Assembly (NCBI GenBank): GCA_003248965.1
Contig: QFQU01000015.1
Location: 101,698 to 165,697, forward strand
Direction: 5' to 3'
DNA length: 64,000 bases
From: Brevundimonas sp.
GTDB lineage: Bacteria > Pseudomonadota > Alphaproteobacteria > Caulobacterales > Caulobacteraceae
Part shown: piece after piece, positions 39,129 to 46,594 of the stretch
Layout: each line of letters starts with the position of its first letter
Numbering within the stretch: the first letter of the stretch is position 1
Notes under the pieces: generated by a model
What the model saw: the letters and a program-made list of their open reading frames with translations, nothing else
Database searches by the model: none
What the model was told of the DNA's origin: nothing
Made by a program: the position numbers and the translations under genes

Positions 39129-40403
39129 TCACAGCCAGTCGGCGAACGGTTCGCGGTCCAGCATCTCCTCGTAGGTCGGGCGCGGCCGGACGACAGCCCA
39201 GTTCTCGCCGTCGACCAGAACCTCCGGAACCAGCGGCCGGCTGTTGTATTCGCTGGCCATGACCGCCCCATAGGCGCCGGCGCCGGTGAAGACCACCAGA
39301 TCCTCCGCCTCCAGCGGCGGCAGGGCGCGGTCGCGCGCGAAGGTGTCGCCCGTCTCGCACACCGGGCCGACCACGTCGTAGGGCAGCGCCCCGCCCGGAC
39401 GCGGCGTGACCGGCAGGATGTCGTGATAGGCCTCGTACAGCGCGGGCCGCATCAGGTCGTTCATCGCCGCATCCAGCACCAGGAAACGCCGCCCGTCCGA
39501 GCGTTCGTTGACCTGGATCACCTGGCTCAGCAGAACCCCGGCGTTGGCGGCCAGCAGCCGGCCCGGCTCGAACGCCGCCTCGACCTCCAGACCGGCCAGG
39601 ACGCGCGCGGCCATGGCGACATAGTCGGCCGGGGACGGCGGCTCGCTGCCGCCGGAATAGGGCACGCCCAATCCCCCGCCCAGGTCCAGCCGCGTGACCG
39701 CATGGCCCTGCCCCCGCAGATCGCGGGTCATGTCGGCAAGCACCCGGAAGGCGGCTTCCAGCGGCGCCAGGTCGGTGATCTGGCTGCCGATATGGCAGGC
39801 CAGGCCCACGGGCGTGACGTGCGGCGACTGGGAAGCCTGGGCGTAGAGGTCCATCGCCTCGGCCACTGGAACGCCGAACTTGTCGCCCTTGCCGCCGGTC
39901 GTGATCTTGGCGTGGCCGCCGGCGCCCACGTTCGGATTGACGCGAATGGCGATGGCGGGCGCCGCCCCCATCATGGCCGCGACCGCGATCAGACGCTCCA
40001 GCTCCGCGCCGGATTCGACATTGATCTGGCGCACGCCGACCCCGATGGCGAAGGTCAGCTCCATGTCCGTCTTGCCGACGCCCGAGAAGATGATCCGGTC
40101 GGCGGGCACCCCCGCCGCCAGGGCCCGCCTGATCTCGCCTTCGGACACGGTGTCCGCGCCGCAGCCCAGCCTGGCCAGGGTCGCCAGCACCGACAGGTTG
40201 GAGTTGGCCTTGACCGCAAAGGCGATCAACGCCTCGCCCAAAGCCTCGCGGTGGGCGTCGGCCGCCGCGCGCAACAGGCCGTAGTGCCGCTTCAGCGTCG
40301 CGGTCGAATAGACATAGACGGGCGTGCCCGCCTCGTCGGCGATCAACTCCAGCGGCACGCCCTCGGCATGCAGCGTCCCGTCCTTGAGGTCGAAATGGTG
40401 CAA
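39129..40403 (-). CDS. lysA: Diaminopimelate decarboxylase
   Basis: LysA decarboxylates meso-diaminopimelate to lysine with PLP. The 424-residue protein has the PLP lysine Lys65 in IAFAVKANSNLSVL, and also CHIGSQITDL, LDLGGGLGVPY, CETGDTFARDR and the C-terminal YNSRPLVPEVLV. The start is TTG at 40403 (HHFDLKDGTLHAEGV), three bases past the stop of the LptM-like gene. The order argH, lptM-like, lysA is compact and likely one operon. A small LptM/YifL lipoprotein gene in front of lysA is a widespread arrangement. Confidence 0.95.
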   Translation of the reverse strand: MHHFDLKDGTLHAEGVPLELIADEAGTPVYVYSTATLKRHYGLLRAAADAHREALGEALIAFAVKANSNLSVLATLARLGCGADTVSEGEIRRALAAGVPADRIIFSGVGKTDMELTFAIGVGVRQINVESGAELERLIAVAAMMGAAPAIAIRVNPNVGAGGHAKITTGGKGDKFGVPVAEAMDLYAQASQSPHVTPVGLACHIGSQITDLAPLEAAFRVLADMTRDLRGQGHAVTRLDLGGGLGVPYSGGSEPPSPADYVAMAARVLAGLEVEAAFEPGRLLAANAGVLLSQVIQVNERSDGRRFLVLDAAMNDLMRPALYEAYHDILPVTPRPGGALPYDVVGPVCETGDTFARDRALPPLEAEDLVVFTGAGAYGAVMASEYNSRPLVPEVLVDGENWAVVRPRPTYEEMLDREPFADWL

Positions 40404-40406
40404 GGT

Positions 40407-40649
40407 CTAGCGCGGTTCGTTCTGGGCGGCGCCGGCGCCGATCGGATTGGAGGGGCCGCCGTCGATCGGCACGCTGCTGGACGGCCGGTTGAGGGTGGCG
40501 GGTTCGGGCAGGCCGGGGGCCCGGCTGCTGCGCGGCGCGCGCTCGGTCTCGCGCACCGGCGATTCCAGGTCGGCCATGCGGCCGCACCCGGCCAGCGCCG
40601 TCGTCAGGGTCAGGGCGAGCGCGCCCGCTAGGATGACGGTCTTCTTCAC
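40407..40649 (-). CDS. lptM: LptM/YifL-like small lipoprotein
   Basis: The 80-residue protein has a lipoprotein signal (KKTVILAGALALTLTTALAGC, Cys about 21). It is followed by a short Pro/Ser-rich tail (GRMADLESP, SSRAPGLPEPATLNRP). Small lipoproteins in front of lysA belong to the LptM (YifL) group, which in E. coli helps mature the LptDE outer membrane LPS translocon. The GCG-x-x-x-L-x-x-P pattern after the signal fits. GTG 40649 overlaps the argH stop as GTGA. Family assignment rests on size, lipobox and position. Confidence 0.72.
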   Translation of the reverse strand: MKKTVILAGALALTLTTALAGCGRMADLESPVRETERAPRSSRAPGLPEPATLNRPSSSVPIDGGPSNPIGAGAAQNEPR

Positions 40650-42082
40650 AGGCGTTGTCTCCAGTCGGCGATGCGCGCGCGGACCTGTTCCGGCGCGGTT
40701 CCGCCATAGCTCTGGCGGCTTTCGCAAGACGCCCTGGCGGTCAGCACCTTGTAAACCGCTTTGGTCACGCCCGGCTCCAATTTCTGCATCTCGTCCAGCG
40801 GCAGTTGCGCCAGGTCCACGCCCAGTTCCTCCGCCCGTTTCACCGCCGCGCCCGTGACATGGTGCGCCTTCCTGAACGGCAGGTTCAGTTCGCGCACCAG
40901 CCAGTCGGCCAGGTCCGTCGCGGTGGAGAAGCCGGCGCCGGCCGCCGCCGCCATCCGTTCCGTATTCGGGATCAAGGCGGCGACCATGGCCGTCATGGCC
41001 GTCAACGCCAGGTCCAGGGCGTCGAAGGCCTCGAACACCGGCGGCTTGTCCTCCTGCATGTCCTTGGAATAGGCCAGCGGAAGACCCTTCATCACCGTCG
41101 ACAGGGCGACCAGAGACCCCATGATCCGTCCCGTCTTGGCCCGCACCAGTTCGGCCGCGTCCGGGTTGCGTTTCTGCGGCATGATGGAGCTGCCGGTGGT
41201 CAGGTCGTCGGGCAGAGTCGCGAAGCCGAACATCGGCGTCATCCAGACCACGATCTCCTCGGCCAGACGCGACAGGTGGCCCGCCGTGATCGAGGCGGCG
41301 GCCAGGCTTTCCAGCGCGAAGTCGCGATCCGACACCGCGTCCAGACTATTGGCCATCGGCCGGTCGAAGCCCAGTTCCGCCGCCGTCATGTGGCGGTCGA
41401 TGGGAAAGGGCGAACCCGCCAGGGCGGCGGCGCCCAGGGGGCTTTCGTTCATGCGTGCGCGGGCGTCGGCGAACCGGCCCGCATCCCGCCCGAACATCTC
41501 GACATAGGCCATAAGGTGATGGCCCAGGGTCACGGGCTGGGCGGTCTGCAGATGGGTGAAGCCCGGCATCAGGTCGCCCGCATGCTGCTCGGCTCGGGCC
41601 AGCAGGGCGGCCTGCAACCCCTTGAGCTGGGCCACCGACCGGTCGCAGGCGTCGCGGACCCACAGGCGGAAGTCCAGCGCCACCTGATCGTTGCGGCTGC
41701 GCGCGGTGTGCAGGCGGCCGGACGGCTCGCCGATCAGTTCGTTCAGGCGCGCCTCCACATTCATGTGGATGTCCTCGAACTGGTCGCGGAAGGGGAAGGT
41801 CCCGCCGAGAATTTCGGCCTCGACCGCGTCCAGCCCCTTCAGAATGGCGTCCGCGTCGGCCTGCTGGATCACGCCCTGCTTGGCCAGCATGCGGCAATGG
41901 GCGCGCGATCCGGCCAGATCCTGACGCCACAGACGCTGGTCCACGCCGATGGAGACGTTGATCGCCTGCATGATGTCGGCCGGCCGCGACGAAAAGCGTC
42001 CGCCCCACATGTCTTGACCCGCGGGCCGGACCGGCGCAGTCGAACCGCCGTGTTCGGCGTCGGTGGAGGGCGTATCTGTCAT
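40646..42082 (-). CDS. argH: Argininosuccinate lyase
   Basis: ArgH splits argininosuccinate into arginine and fumarate. From ATG 42082 the protein is 478 residues, with a 24-residue N-terminal extension before the usual MWGGRFSSRP start. Family signatures are EDIHMNVEARL, HTARSRNDQVALDFRLW, GFTHLQTAQPVTLGHH and the flexible loop TGSSIMPQKRNPD with the catalytic serine. An internal start at Met25 (MWGGRF) is possible and would remove the overlap with tlpA. It leads the argH-lptM-lysA operon through a four-base overlap. Confidence 0.95.
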   Translation of the reverse strand: MTDTPSTDAEHGGSTAPVRPAGQDMWGGRFSSRPADIMQAINVSIGVDQRLWRQDLAGSRAHCRMLAKQGVIQQADADAILKGLDAVEAEILGGTFPFRDQFEDIHMNVEARLNELIGEPSGRLHTARSRNDQVALDFRLWVRDACDRSVAQLKGLQAALLARAEQHAGDLMPGFTHLQTAQPVTLGHHLMAYVEMFGRDAGRFADARARMNESPLGAAALAGSPFPIDRHMTAAELGFDRPMANSLDAVSDRDFALESLAAASITAGHLSRLAEEIVVWMTPMFGFATLPDDLTTGSSIMPQKRNPDAAELVRAKTGRIMGSLVALSTVMKGLPLAYSKDMQEDKPPVFEAFDALDLALTAMTAMVAALIPNTERMAAAAGAGFSTATDLADWLVRELNLPFRKAHHVTGAAVKRAEELGVDLAQLPLDEMQKLEPGVTKAVYKVLTARASCESRQSYGGTAPEQVRARIADWRQRL

Positions 42083-42752
42083 GAGCGGCTCGAGAAAGGC
42101 GATCTGGGCGGTCGTCGGCGCGATCGTGCTGGTCAGCACCATCGCCAGCGCCGGCGGAATGGCGATCTCGCTATACGCCAATCATGGGCAGGCGGCGCAA
42201 CCCCCCAAGACGCCCGCAGCCGCCAAGACCGGCGACGCAACCGGCCCCAGCGACCTTGCGCGGTACGCAACCGGGTCGATGGCGAAGCTGCAGACGCCAG
42301 CAGAACTTCGCCCTGCGCCCAACTACGTCTTCCGCGACCGGACGGGCACGGCCGTGCGGTTTCAGGCCTTTCAAGGCCGGGTGACGGTGGTCAATCTGTG
42401 GGCCATGTGGTGCGCGCCCTGCCGCGCCGAGATGCCGACCTTGGCGGCCCTGGCCCGATCCTACGAGGCTGATCCCGATCTGATCGTCCTGCCGATCAAC
42501 GTCGATGCGACGCCGGACGGCGTGGCCCAGGCCAAGGCCTTTATCGACGCCCACGCCCCCCTGCCCTTCTACAACGACATCCGTTTCCAGCTGCCGTTCG
42601 AGTTTCCCGGCAAGGGGATGATGCCCCAGACCATCCTCCTGGATCGCCAGGGCCGTATCCGCGCCAGCCTGGCCGGCGACGCGGACTGGAACAGCGCGGA
42701 AGCGCGCGCTCTGATCGACGCCCTTTTGGCCGAGGGCGCGCCCGCCGCCTGA
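42081..42752 (+). CDS. tlpA: TlpA-family thiol:disulfide oxidoreductase, membrane-anchored
   Basis: TlpA proteins are periplasmic thioredoxins that reduce disulfides, for example in cytochrome or copper-site maturation. The 223-residue protein has one N-terminal membrane anchor (about 8-32), an Ala/Pro linker, and a thioredoxin/AhpC-TSA-like domain from about 80. That domain has the redox motif WCAPC (Cys111, Cys114), VTVVNLWAMWC and the cis-proline region GMMPQTILLDRQG. ATG 42081 overlaps the argH start codon on the other strand by two bases (CATG). A GTG at 42063 is an alternative start further inside argH. Confidence 0.92.
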   Translation: MSGSRKAIWAVVGAIVLVSTIASAGGMAISLYANHGQAAQPPKTPAAAKTGDATGPSDLARYATGSMAKLQTPAELRPAPNYVFRDRTGTAVRFQAFQGRVTVVNLWAMWCAPCRAEMPTLAALARSYEADPDLIVLPINVDATPDGVAQAKAFIDAHAPLPFYNDIRFQLPFEFPGKGMMPQTILLDRQGRIRASLAGDADWNSAEARALIDALLAEGAPAA

Positions 42753-42771
42753 CCGGCTTCGGTTTGCAGCC

Positions 42772-43119
42772 TCAGTTCGCGGGAACGCGCCGATCCGTGG
42801 CTGGATCGATCGCCCCAGGGCGACCCTGAGCCGCCGCCTCGGCCTGTTTCTTCTCCAGCTTGTCGGCGACCTTGCCCGCACCGCTCTCGACCGCCTGCGC
42901 CGTCTTCATCGCCCCGGCCTCCAGCACCTCGCCGGCCTGGTTGGCCCCGGACTCCAACGCTTCGCCCGCCTGGCTGGCGGCGGCCTGGGCGTGATCGCCC
43001 GCCACCTCGGCCTTCTGTTCGGCCTCGGCCGTCTCGTGGCGGGTGCAGGCGCCGACCGCCAGGGTCAGGGCGGCGACGGCGACAAGGCCGGTCGGCAAGG
43101 TCAGGGTGCGCTTCGTCAT
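42772..43119 (-). CDS. Small alanine-rich lipoprotein with helical repeats
   Basis: The 115-residue protein has a lipoprotein signal (TLPTGLVAVAALTLAVGAC, Cys about 23), then an Ala/Gln/Glu-rich helical stretch with repeated SGANQAGEVLE- and SGAGKVADKLE-like units. Such units resemble YtxH/apolipoprotein-type amphipathic helices and may form a coiled rod in the periplasm. GGAG lies upstream of ATG 43119 at a good distance. No function is known. It is convergent with tlpA. Confidence 0.78.
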   Translation of the reverse strand: MTKRTLTLPTGLVAVAALTLAVGACTRHETAEAEQKAEVAGDHAQAAASQAGEALESGANQAGEVLEAGAMKTAQAVESGAGKVADKLEKKQAEAAAQGRPGAIDPATDRRVPAN

Positions 43120-43425
43120 GGCGTTTCTCCGGTCAAGGTCCGCTTCGACGCCAGAACGCCGAACAACGGCGACGGTTGCGGTCATGCCGACGAAACGACC
43201 TCGTATTTCCACCAACTGTCCCGCCGCGACAGAGCCGCCTATCCCTCGACTGCGCGAACCCCGACGGTTCGTCGCAGACGATCCTGTCCCTCGCCGGTCG
43301 GGATCGTCAGAGGCGGCCTGGCCTTTCCCTACACAGTCGGCCGGGCCGCTTCCCCCTCCACCATGACAGATGCGGGCCCTGACCGAAGGGGTCGACACGC
43401 GGTGATTGCTTTCGGGGAGAAGGGG

Positions 43426-43502
43426 TGGTGGTTGGAGGCGGGATCGAACCGCCGACCTGTGGGTTATGAATCCACCGCTCTAACCATCTGAGCTACCCAA
43501 CC
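43426..43502 (-). tRNA. tRNA-Met (anticodon CAT), CCA encoded
   Basis: The minus strand folds into a 77-base cloverleaf: acceptor GGTTGGG with TCCAACC, D arm GCTC...GAGC, anticodon loop TTCATAA, T arm with GGTTCGATCC, discriminator A and an encoded CCA. The D-arm and acceptor are those of elongator tRNA-Met, not the initiator (which has CGCGGGG-type ends). A lysidine-modified tRNA-Ile(CAT) is less likely. The anticodon stem closes on an A-C mismatch next to the loop. It stands alone between a lipoprotein gene and the sugar dehydrogenase. Confidence 0.95.
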
Positions 43503-43683
43503 ATGGGCCCTGCGCGCCGAACGAGGTCGCGCGGAAGAGGCGTGCCTATATCGCCGCCGGACGCAGGGTTCAAGTCATGTCGCGCGACATCGTGCCACGA
43601 TGCGTTGCTGTGAAGGTCGCGCGAGGAACAGGAGCCGACGTCCGCCGTTGCCGTCGGAACCCGCCGCCGACCGGAGCCCCGCC

Positions 43684-44910
43684 ATGCGTCTTTCCGCCCT
43701 CGCTGCTTCCAGCGCCCTTTTGGTCCTCGCCGCCGCCTGCGGCGCCCAGGGCGAGCCTCGGACCCCGGCGGGCGCGCCGCTGGAGACCCGCCCCGCCAAC
43801 AATCCGGCCCAACAGCCGGCTTTCGAGGGGCAGACACGAGCGCCGGCCGTCCGCACCGAACGGGCTCTGACCCACACGGTCGTGGCGTCCGGCCTGGCTC
43901 ATCCCTGGGGGCTGGCCCTGTTGCCTGACGGGAACTGGCTGGTGACGGAAAGGCCCGGCCGCCTGCGGATCGTCACGTCAGAGGGTCGGGTCGGCGCGCC
44001 CATCGCCGGGCTCCCGGCCGTCGATGCGCGCGGCCAGGGCGGTCTGCTGGATGTCGTGGTCGGACCCGACTTCGCCCGCGATCGCACGATCTACTGGAGC
44101 TACGCCGAACCTCGGGAAGGCGGCAACGCCACCTCGGTCGCGCGGGGGCGTCTGTCGGACGACGGCACGCGGGTGGACGATGTCCAGGTCATCTTCCGCG
44201 CCCTGCCCGTCTATGACGGCGACAAGCATTTCGGCTCGTCCCTGGCCTTCGCGCCGGACGGCAAGCTGTTCGTCACCCTGGGCGAACGGTCCGACAAGCC
44301 GATGCGGCCGCAGGCCCAGGACCTGGGCTCGCACATGGGAAAGACCATCCGCATCAACGCCGACGGCTCGGTTCCCTCCAACAATCCGTTCGTCGGCCGC
44401 GCCGGCGCCTTGCCCGAAATCTGGAGCCTGGGACATCGTAACGTCCAGGGAATCGCGATCCAGCCCGGAACCGGCGCCGTCTGGAGCATCGAACACGGCA
44501 CGCGCGGCGGCGACGAGCTGAACCTGGAGAAGCCGGGCGCCAACTACGGCTGGCCGGATGCGGCTTACGGCGTCGAATACGCCGGCGGGGCGATCAATGC
44601 AGGCGCGACCCAAAAGCCCGGCACGGTGCAGCCCGTCTATTATTGGGACCCGGTGATCGCCCCGGGCGGGGCGGTCTTCTATCAAGGGGCGATGTTCCCG
44701 GAATGGAACGGCGATCTGCTGGTCGCCGCCCTGAAGGAGAAACATATCGCCCGCCTGGTGCTGCAGAACGACCGCGTCGTGGGCGAAGAGCGCCTGCTCA
44801 CCGACCTCGGCGAGCGGATTCGCGACGTGGCGGTCGGGCCGGATGGCGCGGTCTGGGCCATCACGGACGAGCAGAATGGCAAACTGGTCAGACTGACCCC
44901 GGCGCCCTAG
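43684..44910 (+). CDS. PQQ-dependent soluble aldose sugar dehydrogenase, lipoprotein
   Basis: These six-bladed propeller enzymes oxidise aldoses with PQQ in the periplasm. The 408-residue protein has a lipoprotein signal (LSALAASSALLVLAAAC, Cys about 19), a disordered linker and the GSDH domain from about 70. The domain has LAHPWGLALLPDGNWLVTER, GRLRIV, VVVGPDFARD, HFGSSLAFAPDGKLFVTLGER, LGHRNVQGIA, EHGTRGGDELN and FYQGAMFPEWNGDLLVAALKE. YliI of E. coli is a known member. No pqq genes are in the window, so cofactor supply is from elsewhere or outside. Confidence 0.92.
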   Translation: MRLSALAASSALLVLAAACGAQGEPRTPAGAPLETRPANNPAQQPAFEGQTRAPAVRTERALTHTVVASGLAHPWGLALLPDGNWLVTERPGRLRIVTSEGRVGAPIAGLPAVDARGQGGLLDVVVGPDFARDRTIYWSYAEPREGGNATSVARGRLSDDGTRVDDVQVIFRALPVYDGDKHFGSSLAFAPDGKLFVTLGERSDKPMRPQAQDLGSHMGKTIRINADGSVPSNNPFVGRAGALPEIWSLGHRNVQGIAIQPGTGAVWSIEHGTRGGDELNLEKPGANYGWPDAAYGVEYAGGAINAGATQKPGTVQPVYYWDPVIAPGGAVFYQGAMFPEWNGDLLVAALKEKHIARLVLQNDRVVGEERLLTDLGERIRDVAVGPDGAVWAITDEQNGKLVRLTPAP

Positions 44911-44964
44911 GATCGGCGAGACAGGCGGGGGCCAGTCTTGATCTCCCGAAAGGAGCGAATGACC

Positions 44965-45183
44965 ATGCGCAGTCTCATTCTCGTCGCCGTCGCCCTGCCG
45001 CTGCTGGGCGCCTGCGCCTCCACCGGCGGCGTCAGCAGTTACCAGAAAGACCTCGATCAGCTGGAAGCGTCCTGCAAGGCGCGCGAAGGTATTCTGACGC
45101 CGACCGGCCTGCAGACCGGGCGGCCCGAGACCGAATACGCCTGCACCATCATCGGCGGCGCGACTCGCATTCCTCAGAACTGA
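44965..45183 (+). CDS. Small lipoprotein
   Basis: The 72-residue protein has a classic lipoprotein signal (RSLILVAVALPLLGACAS, Cys about 15) and a short mature part with SSYQKDLDQLEASCKAREG and RPETEYACTII. Two further cysteines in the mature part could form a disulfide. AGGAG at 44951-44955 serves either ATG 44959 or ATG 44965; the longer spacing favours 44965. Function is unknown. It sits between the sugar dehydrogenase and the fad operon. Confidence 0.72.
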   Translation: MRSLILVAVALPLLGACASTGGVSSYQKDLDQLEASCKAREGILTPTGLQTGRPETEYACTIIGGATRIPQN

Positions 45184-45371
45184 CGGCCCAGGGGTTCTTC
45201 CTCCTCTTCGGAGCTCTCCAACGCCGTCGCCTGGCGTGCGATCACGCGCCTTATTACTTGACGTTGACGTAAACGTAGGGTTCTTGGCGTCCACGCTTGG
45301 AACCGCCCTGTCCGTCGTGCTGCGACCTGCCGCACGGTGAAACCAGGGCCCAAAGATGGAGACGCACTTCC

Positions 45372-46577
45372 ATGGCTGACGCCTATATTTACGACGCCGT
45401 CCGCACGCCGCGCGGCAAGGGCAAGAAGGACGGCTCGCTGCACGAGATCACCGGCCTCAGCCTGGCGACCCAGGTTCTGGAGGCCCTGCGCGACCGCAAC
45501 GACCTGGACACCTCCAAGGTCGACGACGTCATCCTGGGCTGCGTCACGCCCGTGGGCGAACTGGGCGCCGACATCGCCCGCACGGCGGTCCTGTCGGCCG
45601 GCTGGTCGCAGGATACGGCGGGCGTTCAGATCAACCGCTTCTGCGCCTCGGGCCTGGAGGCGGTGAACATGGCGACGGCCAAGGTGAAGTCCGGCGAGGC
45701 CGATTTCGCCGTCGGCGGCGGCGTCGAAGTCATGAGCCGCGTGCCGATGGGTTCGGACATGGGCGCCTGGCCGACGGACCCCTCCTCGGCCTTCCCGACC
45801 TATTTCGTGCCGCAGGGCGTATCGGCCGACATGATCGCCACCAAATACGGCTTCAGCCGCGACGACGTGGACGCCTATTCGGTCGAAAGCCACAAGCGCG
45901 CGGCCAGGGCCTGGGCCGAGGGCCGGTTCAAGAACTCGGTCCTGGCGGTCAAGGACCAGCTGGGCCTGACCATCCTGGATCATGACGAGACCATCCGTCC
46001 GAACACGGACATGCAGACCCTGGGCGGGCTGAACCCGTCCTTCGCCATGATGGGCGAAATGGCCTTCGACGGCGTGATCAACCAGCGCTATCCCGAGGTC
46101 GAGCGCGTCAACCACGTCCACACCCCCGGCAATTCGTCGGGCATCGTCGATGGTTCGGCCGGCGTTCTGATCGGCTCGCTGGAAGCCGGTCAGGCCCTGG
46201 GCCTGAAGCCGCGCGCCAAGATCCTGGGCGGCGCCTCGATCGGCTCAGAGCCGTCGATCATGCTGACCGGCCCGGAGTATGTGACCCGCAAACTGCTGAA
46301 GAAGCTGGGCATGACGCCCGACGACATCGATGTGTGGGAGCTGAACGAGGCCTTCGCCGCCGTCGTCCTGCGCTATATGCAGGCCCTGAACATCGACCAC
46401 GCCAAGATGAACGTGAACGGCGGCGGCATCTCGATGGGCCACCCCCTGGGCGCCACCGGCGCCATGATCACCGGCATTGCGTTGGACGAGCTGGAGCGCT
46501 CGAACAAGTCGACCGCCCTGATCACCCTGTGCATCGGCGGCGGCATGGGCACCGCCACCGTCATCGAACGCGTCTGA
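45372..46577 (+). CDS. fadA: Acetyl-CoA C-acyltransferase (thiolase, FadA)
   Basis: The thiolase cleaves 3-ketoacyl-CoA in the last step of fatty acid beta-oxidation. The 401-residue protein has the nucleophile Cys91 (INRFCASGLEAVN), NEAFAAVVLRYMQAL, the GGGISMGHPLGATGA histidine loop and the second catalytic cysteine in LCIGGGMGTA. It begins ADAYIYDAVRTPRGKGKKDG, typical of FadA2-like thiolases. The FadB gene follows 17 bases after its stop, forming a fadA-fadB operon. ATG 45372 was chosen; no upstream start fits better. Confidence 0.95.
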   Translation: MADAYIYDAVRTPRGKGKKDGSLHEITGLSLATQVLEALRDRNDLDTSKVDDVILGCVTPVGELGADIARTAVLSAGWSQDTAGVQINRFCASGLEAVNMATAKVKSGEADFAVGGGVEVMSRVPMGSDMGAWPTDPSSAFPTYFVPQGVSADMIATKYGFSRDDVDAYSVESHKRAARAWAEGRFKNSVLAVKDQLGLTILDHDETIRPNTDMQTLGGLNPSFAMMGEMAFDGVINQRYPEVERVNHVHTPGNSSGIVDGSAGVLIGSLEAGQALGLKPRAKILGGASIGSEPSIMLTGPEYVTRKLLKKLGMTPDDIDVWELNEAFAAVVLRYMQALNIDHAKMNVNGGGISMGHPLGATGAMITGIALDELERSNKSTALITLCIGGGMGTATVIERV

Positions 46578-46594
46578 TCTAGGAGCGAATGAAC

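Noticed and set aside
43426..43502. tRNA-Ile2 (lysidine type) instead of tRNA-Met
   Set aside because: The acceptor and D-arm sequence fit elongator tRNA-Met better, though anticodon CAT alone cannot separate them.
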